Shown piece after piece: positions 56,516 through 64,000 of a stretch of 64,000 nucleotides of DNA (positions within the stretch are counted from its first letter, which is position 1; every line of letters begins with the position of its first letter). A program made the translations under genes and the position numbers. The notes under the pieces were generated by a model. The model was not told the DNA's origin, did no database searches, and was given only the letters and a program-made list of their open reading frames with translations. This DNA comes from Saturnia japonica (taxonomy: Eukaryota; Arthropoda; Insecta; Lepidoptera; Saturniidae), in the NCBI GenBank assembly GCA_033032175.1, contig CM065323.1, positions 11,966,001 to 12,030,000 on the forward strand, written 5' to 3'.

Positions 56516-57031
56516 TTACTTTATAAACCTACAAAAATATAACCGTTAGATTGTAAATATTAGTGTCCGTTCAAAATCTATCGACAGTTTACTATCTCAC
56601 TAGATTTTTTTTATAAAATAGCGGTTTAATTTAACTAATTGTCCGGCTACATACATAGGTATATTAAGTTACATATTTCGCACAGGTAAACAAAGTTCAT
56701 GTGTGCAGTTGAAGTAAGGAATAATCTAAATATTAACCAAAGAAAACGTCAGAACACCAAAGAAAATATACTTAGTGTAACGGGGGTCAGGGCCCCAACT
56801 TCCGAACCCTTATTCCTACACCGATTGTTACGAAACAACCAAACCGAAATAAGCAAGTAGTCGTTCCCAGATAAATAGTAACATCGTGTTATGTTGAAAT
56901 GAAGATATTATTACTTACCGCATCGTCGCCAACATTTTGATGTTTCGCATTTAATTGCTAAATATAATTAATCTCTTGTATCGTAGAACATTTGCTTCGG
57001 GTAAATAGGCTGATGTATTTATGATGGGCGT
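56516..57031. other. Unassigned intronic stretch
   Basis: 'acgggggtcagggccccaac' near 56780 is a short GC-rich patch; nothing else recognised. Confidence 0.3.
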
Positions 57032-57073
57032 TATTCACTATGAGCGACATTCACTGTGAGCGACATTCACTGT
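57032..57073 (+). repeat. Short 16-mer tandem repeat
   Basis: 'attcactatgagcgac', 'attcactgtgagcgac', 'attcactgtt': two and a half units. Confidence 0.85.
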
Positions 57074-58189
57074 TTTCATTGATGTAAAACGAAAACCCTT
57101 TATAGGACAATAAGGGGGTCAGGGAGTTCATATCACTATGATAGGCCGGGGATACGATGATCACTGCCCATATTCACACCTGAGTCATCGCCGTTTTTAC
57201 TTTTTCAATTTAATTTTGTAACGAAGTTACTAATCGAGTCGTGGTAGTTAAATTGAAAATGTGACCGACCGGAACGGCTATTAAAAAGAAACATACATAA
57301 AGGATTTTCAAAACTATGACAGTAGTGAAATAGGCGCATCTGTGTTATGACCAGATATCTACGCACTGATGTAAAATATACAGTACAAGTCGTTCATGGT
57401 TCGATCAGTTGTTCGCTGATGTAGGATTTAAATACTTAATATATAAACTTCTTGATTTAGTTCTTGTTTATAAAGTTATGAAAATAAACAATTTAATGTA
57501 CTGTATCAATTTACAATTTGTTCATGTATATTTTTATTATAATAATTAATCATAATATGTTTATTATACATAACTTTATAAGCGAAAAAAATGTTTTATA
57601 TAAATAATCTTAAATTATATATGTTGTGACTATCTTCGCCACAATAAAACAAGAGATTAGCATGTAACTTCATAGTGTAGAATGTTTGTTACAATTTGTA
57701 CGCGCTTCGTAAAAATTAACTCTTTTTTAGAAGAAACCTGTAGAAGCCTATATCATCAACAAGATAAATAAAAAAAATCCCAACACAAGTATCATATTTA
57801 TTCGGACTATTCTAATGAGCTCAAACACGATATTGGGGAGAAGTTGGTGAGGACTTAAGTATCTTGGGATTCCAGCTGATGCCGCAGCATCAGGTCAAGG
57901 TTGCCGTGTTTTTCTAATATCATTGAAGTAACGAAATACTAAAAAACCTGTGAAAGATGCTAACATCCAGTTATCAACTAGAAAACAGCTGATAAATCTT
58001 CAAACGGCTGAACAGATTTTCTTCCAAGCACACTCTCGCCCTAGTCTTCTTCTTCTTGTTGTTTTGGCGCCGCAAAAGCACTTGCCAGTTTCAATGTTTT
58101 TAAGCCTTCATAACATTTTCCAATATACAAAGAGAGGTTTTCAGCGTCAATGTTCTCAAGCTTTCGTAGTATGTACAAAGTGGCGTTCA
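57074..58189. other. Intronic stretch, little recognised
   Basis: 'ggattccagctgatgccgca' followed by 'gcatcaggtcaag' near 57870 mimics a tiny exon between AG and GT, but only six codons would result, so it is not called. Confidence 0.3.
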
Positions 58190-58420
58190 ACAAGATGGTG
58201 GCCGCCTTGTTAGAACTATCTAGGGAATTTTTGTGGGATCCCAGAATGCACGCTCTTGGTTAATATTTATAATCCACTTCACTTATGCGCAAAAACCAAA
58301 GTATATCACGCAAAATGCCAGCAATATTACATAATATAGGGTCAAAACCTAAGTAAATGAATTAAAAATAAAAACCACAACATGTCACTTCAAGATCCCG
58401 CCAAAACTCCTCTCGCCCTA
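58190..58420 (+). repeat. Dispersed repeat, right-facing arm of an inverted pair
   Basis: 'caagatggtggccgccttgt', 'tagaactatctagggaattt', 'aataaaaaccacaacatgtc' and 'acttcaagatcccgccaaaa'. Inverted partner at 59160-59375. Confidence 0.7.
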
Positions 58421-59082
58421 GTCACCTTTCAGACAAAATAAACTAAAGCAAATTCGGTTCAGCCGTTTGTGAGCTAGTATGTCAGACGCAAACACAAGGA
58501 TAAGCCTCCGTTTACGTAGCTACGTAGGACGTAAATAATTGTAAGATCTCATCGCAAGAAATTGAAAGTTAGGTAACACACGCGTTCATATTAATTGTGG
58601 ATGATAGCGATCTCGGAGTAAACGCGTTTTGATTGTACGACGCACGTACAATTTATTATTATGACGTTTTTATTGCTATTGCGAGGCCGCGTTGATGTTT
58701 CGGCGAGCTTTGTTCATCGGGTAATGTATCGGCGAAACTTTGGCGATTTGAGGCCGATGGAAAAAATGTTTTAATGTTATTTATTTTTCAATTAAAAAAA
58801 AAGTGTTCTTATGTCGACACGCAAGAACTTCGTTGTAACAGAGCAGAGATAATTTCAAAAACTTTTCCCGTATAACATCATGATGAAGTAAGCCATGAAT
58901 GAGAATAATGTAAAACCATTTTACTTTAATTTCTTTTTTATTTATCAAAAAAATATTTTATAGGTGTATAAATAAACAATTTGATTTTTTAAATTAAAAT
59001 TATTTATAATAACGTTAAACTATTTACACACAATGAAAAAATTAAAGTCGGTAAAATGAATTCACATCGTCATCACTAATAC

Positions 59083-59159
59083 TACATCATGTCGCACTTC
59101 TGTGACGTCATATAATGCGCGCGTACCTTTCAATTTTACCCTCTGCCAAACACGCCAAA
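59083..59159 (-). repeat. Dispersed repeat fragment with TGACGTCA
   Basis: 'catcatgtcgcacttctgtg' plus 'acgtcatataatgcgcgcgt' and 'ttcaattttaccctctgcca'. Inverted counterpart at 63790-63850, partial one at 8635-8700. Because it is repetitive, its CRE-like site is not evidence of an enhancer. Confidence 0.65.
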
Positions 59160-59375
59160 ACGAGTTTTAGGCGGGATCTTGAAGTGACATGTTGTGGTTT
59201 TTATTTTTAATTCATTAACTTAATATTAGTGGCATTTTGCGCTATATAGTTTGGTTGTTGTGCTTAAGTGAAATGGATTTATAAATATAAAGCGGAAATC
59301 ATGTAACTTAGGGATGTCACAAAAACTCCCTAGATAGTTCTGACTAGAGATCCACTATCTTGTCAGATGACCTCA
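59160..59375 (-). repeat. Dispersed repeat, left-facing arm of an inverted pair
   Basis: 'taggcgggatcttgaagtga', 'catgttgtggtttttatttt', 'cacaaaaactccctagatag' mirror 58190-58420 with about 740 bases between the arms. Confidence 0.7.
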
Positions 59376-59808
59376 TTTTGTTTAAAGGAAATTTTTACGA
59401 AGACTTAATAACATTGACACTGGGAAGTGCTTTTTGCGGCGCTAAAACAAGTATGTATCTATGACTTTAAATTTAGTCTGTTTCACCTGGGTATACTTTG
59501 TTTATTTATTCATTTTCGGACCGACTTTCCAATCCTCAGGTAAATTTATTTAATAAATAATTTTGACGTTTTGACATATAGGTACCTAATGCATGGACAA
59601 ACTGTCAAAATTTAAAAATAATTTCTCAAATAAAGTTATCTGATGATTGAAAAATCGGCCCTTAATAAAATTAGTAAACGTAAAAAAAGACAGGCCTTGA
59701 AGAAAACCCTGTTGTTGAAGAGAGAGATCTCCGCTTAGATTCCCACATGGGATGGAATTTGATAATTAGGTATCTTTGTATGTAATTAGATGTGTGGTTT
59801 TTATTCGT

Positions 59809-60155
59809 TATATGTGACAATCTCACTTGATGTTAAGTGACGATGTGACCCAAGATGGGTGACACAGTCATAACGTATACATCTCATCATAATCGCTGCA
59901 AAGAGCCTGAGCTGTCGGTGAAGGAAAACATCGCCATGAAACCACAACATGGTGGTACCGATTTTTCTAATGCGAGCCTGGCTAGCTACCACCCTCAAGT
60001 TGAAAAACTGTCCACAAAGACTAATAAGTGTTCTGGCAGCACTTGAGAGCCAGCCCTCCACTAGGCTTAGCGTACTACCATCTTAGGCCACATCGTCACA
60101 TAAGATCAGGTGAGATTGTGGCCACACTGCTGAACCTATAACGATAAAAAAAGAA
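59809..60155 (+). mobile_element. tRNA-derived SINE with inverted ends
   Basis: The body is a plus-strand SINE ('gtcggtgaaggaaaacatcg', 'ctggctagctaccaccctca', 'gcttagcgtactaccatctt', 'atcgtcacataagatcaggt'). The promoter head is replaced by 'caatctcacttgatgttaag' plus 'tgacgatgtgacccaagatg', which is the 3' part of the same SINE in opposite orientation. The two ends therefore form an inverted repeat of about 50 bases. Confidence 0.7.
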
Positions 60156-60339
60156 CATAATACAATAAGATCCCGCTAAATAGTCGCATTATCTGAAAAA
60201 ATATCTCGAAGTCGACTAATGGTTTCGTCTAACAATATTACTTTAATAATCGTGTTTATAGCGTTCGAGAATCCACAACAAAATGTCAAATGTCATAACT
60301 TCAATATATGTTAGAGATCCATGAGAGATAATATAAAAT

Positions 60340-60620
60340 ATACTATGTTGTGTTTGAATAGTTGGCTCGTACCCAAACCAAAATGGGTACGAAATCGCGG
60401 AGTGCCGTTCGGTTTCCTTTAAAACAAGAGAATTACGTAAAACGTGGTGTAGATGGCGCTCGAGACGCCAACTTCCGCTCTCCGCCTCTGTACAGTCGCT
60501 CACACAACTCACATCTCGCTTAACTCTGCATCTAACAATTGTGGGATATAAACGCAAATACATCACTTGGTGGACCAAGTATTGATATGGATAATATCCA
60601 GGAAAGCCAAACAAGAAATA
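60340..60620 (-). other. Unassigned GC-richer block under a 123-codon frame
   Basis: The longest open frame in the window (minus strand, 60614 to 60243) begins MFGFPGYYPYQYLVHQVMYL. It has no domain I recognise, no signal peptide and no splice context. The DNA has 'tgtagatggcgctcgagacg' and 'ccgctctccgcctctgtaca', reminiscent of repeat or promoter-like sequence. A gene is not supported. Confidence 0.15.
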
Positions 60621-60682
60621 ATTATTTCAACAACATTTTGTTAGTGTTCATCGAAATCGAAATACCTTTGAGAAAAAGCACA

Positions 60683-60858
60683 TGCCATACCATTATGCCT
60701 GTACCCCCGAAATGCTAGGCAGAGGTTTGTACTAATGTCAGCCTATTGCCATTTATCGGGCACAAACCCAAACCCCGAGCTGTTACTAAGAATTTCATAG
60801 AAAACCCCAATAACACTTTGCTCAACGTGCTTACGACCACTAGGCTAATGATGCAGTT
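60683..60858 (-). mobile_element. tRNA-derived SINE (cattagcctagtggt family), inverted
   Basis: 'tgtcagcctattgccattta', 'tcgggcacaaacccaaaccc' and 'cgaccactaggctaatgatg' are the reverse of 18148-18300. Box B has been lost, box A is intact. Confidence 0.7.
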
Positions 60859-62183
60859 AATAATATAATCACAAAAATTGATTTAAAATATCATCGGTAT
60901 TTTTTTTTTCAAAAGGGTACCAGTGGCGTGTATGCTTATATATCTATTAAATATCATTAAATATTACCATTATCATTAATTTATTCTTCGAAGATCGACG
61001 TGGTGTTCGTATCGCTACTAATAAGCCAGCCCCCGTTATAGAATAATAAAAACTTAAGTTGGCCAATAACCTCTTTATCAAGTTGTTAATGTGCCTACCT
61101 AAAATATGCTAAGGTTCGTTTTTCGTAAATATCAATTAAGTATATATAATCGTTTGATATTCGACACCGGAAATGTATTGGTTTACCAAATTTATTAACT
61201 TTTATTCCTCTTCACAAAACTCGAAAATAATAAATTTGAATAATGAGCATTTTAATTTCGGCGATAGCAATCGGATTTTTTAATACCATCTTCAACCATT
61301 AATATACATAATCAAGAACAACAAAATGGAATATGGTACGGTTTTGTCTTTTCAAAATGAGCTACTGCAAATTAAAGTAAAAAACAAATATTCTAATCCG
61401 TATGTGTAGGCATTACAATGTAAACAAATACAAGAAAGATAGAAAGCAAATTTATTTCATGTTGAAAATACGGATATAAATATATCCGTATAATATATAC
61501 ACAACACACGTTAAACACTAGATTACAATAAAGTGGAGTATTACTAATTTAATTTATAACACTACAACGTTGCCATACAAATGCAACAAGATCAAGATCA
61601 AAAAGGACCTCAGCTGAGCATATGCTATAGCAAAAAATATAGCGCTGGTTTTCAGCCGGGCCTACACTACATACTAAAGGCCTCAGATTAGATTAAATCA
61701 TGTATGATTGATTATTGCAATATATATTGCTGGAATAAGAAACAGGAGTAGGTCGCGAAAGGAAAGGGGGAACACATTACAAAAGTTGTTTACACCAAAA
61801 AGTACATTACCTACGAAGAATCCTTAAACAACCAATGTTGGTAGATAAAATGACCTGCAAAGAAACAATATCTATACAAAACCTGATCCTGGGAACTGAT
61901 AAGAGATGCGATAACACTTAGAAGATGCGAAGAAATACTGGGGTTGAGTAGATGGTTAGTTTGCTGGCTCCGCCACCTACATATAATGGTTGAGCAAATC
62001 TAGCATTTACAAAATTATTTTTGACAAAAAAAATATTTTTTTTAGGTATCCTGGTCTCTTCCATCCTTACAACATATCAATCCACGTCATAGACGTCCAA
62101 TTTTTGGATCACCGAGCCAAACTATTATAGCTAGTTTTACGGTATTTAGTACGGTTGTTTTGTATAAAATTACGGCATTAAGA
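60859..62183. other. Intronic stretch, possible faint LINE debris
   Basis: 61690-61960 ('ggctcctcag'-like start, 'aaagaaacaatatctataca') could be old LINE sequence, but no conserved protein motif could be confirmed. Confidence 0.3.
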
Positions 62184-62345
62184 ACTGCCTCATTAGCCTA
62201 GTCGTCGTAAGCGCGACTGCTATGATCGAGATGTTTTGCTCGCCCCCTATCACATGACACCTAAAAATAATATATACGGCGAACTGTGGGTGTGCATTAG
62301 TACACCTATGCCTAACCCTTCGGGGATACAGGTGTGACGGTATGT
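62184..62345 (+). mobile_element. tRNA-derived SINE, internally deleted copy
   Basis: 'cattagcctagtcgtcgtaa', 'gcgcgactgctatgatcgag', then a jump to 'gctcgccccctatcacatga', 'ggcgaactgtgggtgtgcat' and 'cccttcggggatacaggtgt'. Box B and about 100 bases are missing relative to 18148-18425. Confidence 0.7.
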
Positions 62346-62439
62346 ATGTATTACGTATTAAGAAAAAAAGTACATTTTTATAACATTTTCGCACAGAACT
62401 GTACTAAAATCATTTCAGCTACACACTGCATCTTGTCTA

Positions 62440-62640
62440 GAATCAACCGCGGTAGGATGTTATAAATTATCTAACAGCGTGTCAAATTAATACGAGGAAT
62501 GCCCAATGAGAGGTGGATGTTTCCGTGCCGGCGGTTTTATTAATTGTGCGGACAGTTGTTGGCGAATATGTCTCGCGAAATGTTAGATACATAGTTGACC
62601 CACATTATGTTTTGTGAGGATGAATGATGCAGTATTTTGA
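62440..62640. promoter_or_regulatory. Unique GC-richer patch, possible regulatory element
   Basis: 'gaatgcccaatgagaggtgg', 'tccgtgccggcggttttatt' and 'aattgtgcggacagttgttg' in a repeat-free context. No frame. Weak evidence. Confidence 0.2.
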
Positions 62641-62928
62641 AATGATGATTAAAATAGTCGCTTTGTGGATTTACTAACATATATTATTTCATTACAATGT
62701 ACTTAGCTACACATGACGAAGATATTCGATTGAGGTTTGTTATAAGTAAGAGTTTCATATAAGTATAGTCTGTAGTATGTAAATTTGATAGCGAGCGAAA
62801 TGAAGTGTTAACAAAAAGTGTTATGTTGCCTCTCCGCGCAACATGCTTATATATTTGACTACTAAGTAATGGTATACGTAATATGAGTATGATTCTATAC
62901 AATTATTTAGTCTGTTTGTAATGTTAAA

Positions 62929-63373
62929 ATAACAGCTTTTTACTAAATGCATATGAAAGTATATACGTTACCCATAACAAAAACCCATTTTTGAAAATGT
63001 TCTCTGCCTGTGTCTTTGTGTCGGGTAATCTCCGAAACTGTTTGTCCGATTTTGACAGGGCTTTCACTGGTAGATAACCAATGTTATATGGAGTAACTTA
63101 GTCTACTTTTGTTTTAGAAAAATAATTAGGGTACCGCACCAATTAAAACAAAAACTGGTAATGGTGAATCAATTCGGACGCTTAAATGGCTTACGCTGAG
63201 TAAACCGTGTACGAGATATAGCAAATTAATGTCCTACATAATTGTAGATATTAAAAAGACCTACATAAAAGTTAGCGAGAGTATGTTTATCTTCTAAGGA
63301 ACACTCACAATAAGTATTCATAGCATATAGCATTCTTTAGTCCACGTGAGCGAAGCCGCGGGTACATCTAGTT
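62929..63373 (+). mobile_element. Helitron-like repeat, best copy of the agcttttta family
   Basis: Starts 'taacagctttttactaaatg', continues 'ttgtgtcgggtaatctccga', 'gtccgattttgacagggctt', 'gagtaacttagtctactttt', 'gcttaaatggcttacgctga' and ends 'gagcgaagccgcgggtacat' CTAG T. About 445 bp, non-coding. Related copies: 6541-6875, 16191-16601, 51308-51621. Confidence 0.7.
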
Positions 63374-63789
63374 ATATAATAATAATAATTTTAGTTTGCA
63401 TTGTACCTTTACCTATCATATTCCAAGATAGAATTTATTCTTAGAGAGTAAAATTCAGTCGCGCGTCGAAGCTGATACACACTATTTTTATTATTCAAAA
63501 TTATTAAAAGTATTCCTAATTTCGATAGATTTTCAATCTTTATCCCCGATATTGGGCGTAGTTATTATTGATTCATTAGTTTGAGTACAATTTCCATAAC
63601 GATTTTTAATCGAAAATCATACAACGGTAAATATTGAATTTGGACTGACTCCACGTGGACCTACCTACTAGAATTCTTGTGTTCACTGTTTATTAACACA
63701 TTTTCAACTTGAGATTTTTATTATAGTTAACAACGCAAGCATTATAAAAGGCCTTAATTTTTAAAGTTTTACTTATATTGTCATCTTTA

Positions 63790-63850
63790 AGTTGAGGGTA
63801 AAATTGATAGTTGCGCGCGCATCATGTGACGTCACGGAACTGCGACATGA
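63790..63850 (+). repeat. Dispersed repeat fragment with TGACGTCA
   Basis: 'gttgagggtaaaattgatag', 'ttgcgcgcgcatcatgtgac' and 'gtcacggaactgcgacatga' match 59083-59150 inverted. Confidence 0.65.
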
Positions 63851-64000
63851 AGTTAGCCACAATTATAATAACGTAAATTATTATTATGTAACATTCTTAG
63901 TTTATTCCCTCAAATTCAAAACGTTTAGACGTCTAAACCAATAAGATTTTATTACACATTAAAAGCTTATTATTAGTCATTTTTGTCTAAGAACGTCAAA

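Larger units (their letters stand above)
51101..64000 (+). other. Downstream intron of the candidate gene (inferred)
   Basis: After the donor at 51101 no further exon with acceptor, open phase-1 frame and donor could be found, and no polyA-linked last exon. The rest of the window is therefore read as the next intron of the same + strand gene. If the SoxD idea is right, the HMG-box exons lie beyond 64000. Confidence 0.4.

Noticed and set aside
57860..57905. Tiny exon-like AG...GT segment (six codons)
   Set aside because: Too short to trust and resembles repeat debris.
59100..59125. CRE-like TGACGTCA as a regulatory site
   Set aside because: Part of a dispersed repeat present at 63790 and 8635, so it is not specific to this gene.
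59801..60061. Opposed frames of 86 and 63 codons
   Set aside because: Both are readings of a SINE copy.
60243..60614. Longest open frame (123 codons, minus strand)
   Set aside because: No domain, no signal peptide, no splice sites or start context; frame length is possible by chance in 64 kb.
51101..64000. Search for an HMG-box exon
   Set aside because: No sequence encoding the conserved SOX HMG core was found on either strand, so the box is not claimed in this window.

Overview
This window looks like AT-rich nuclear DNA from a moth or butterfly. The main reason is its repeat content. Non-autonomous Helitron-like elements, SINEs with tRNA-like promoter boxes, RTE/CR1-type non-LTR retrotransposon tails and the recurring 'cgcggctccgctcgcg' type of repeat end are all familiar from lepidopteran genomes. 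There are no bacterial-style operons, no rRNA, no intact tRNA gene that I can defend and no CRISPR array. The open frames of 60-120 codons spread over the window are almost all chance or repeat-derived.

Only two segments look like exons of a host protein-coding gene. Both are on the + strand: 46999-47166 and 50869-51100. Each has an AG acceptor and a GTAAGT donor, and the reading phases agree across the 3.7 kb intron. Joined conceptually they give a Gln/Leu/Arg-rich coiled-coil-like stretch, then a Pro/Leu-rich segment, then an Ala/Gln/Leu-rich stretch, then a CtBP-type motif PLNLSK in a Ser/Pro context. That order resembles the region between the coiled coil and the HMG box of SoxD proteins (vertebrate Sox5/Sox6, fly Sox102F). 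I offer SoxD as the best candidate, not as a proven call. No HMG box, start codon exon or polyA site was found, so the window is most likely the inside of one very long gene, with about 47 kb of upstream and 13 kb of downstream intronic sequence.

Layout. 1-9.3 kb: LINE tails, a tandem pair of minus-strand Helitrons, a decayed LINE reading frame, a hAT-type MITE (4675-5017) with a perfect 8-bp target duplication, two further Helitrons and two SINEs. 9.4-16.1 kb: fewer repeats and several CpG/GC-richer islands (9.9, 12.3, 13.1, 15.0 and 15.9 kb) that could be regulatory. 16.2-25.9 kb: dense repeats, two diverged tandem arrays and a three-level nested insertion at 19.7-20.7 kb. 28.8-38.8 kb: a repeat-rich belt with SINEs, Helitron pieces and microsatellites. 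39-46.4 kb: mostly unique sequence with candidate regulatory islands, interrupted by a dead mariner (about 41.07-42.15 kb). 47.0-51.1 kb: the two exons. 51.1-64 kb: intron with Helitrons, SINEs and inverted repeats.

Nothing here shows a novel enzymatic or defence system. The points most worth checking are the identity of the two exons, the unique GC-richer islands as enhancers or alternative first exons, and the well-bounded transposon insertions.
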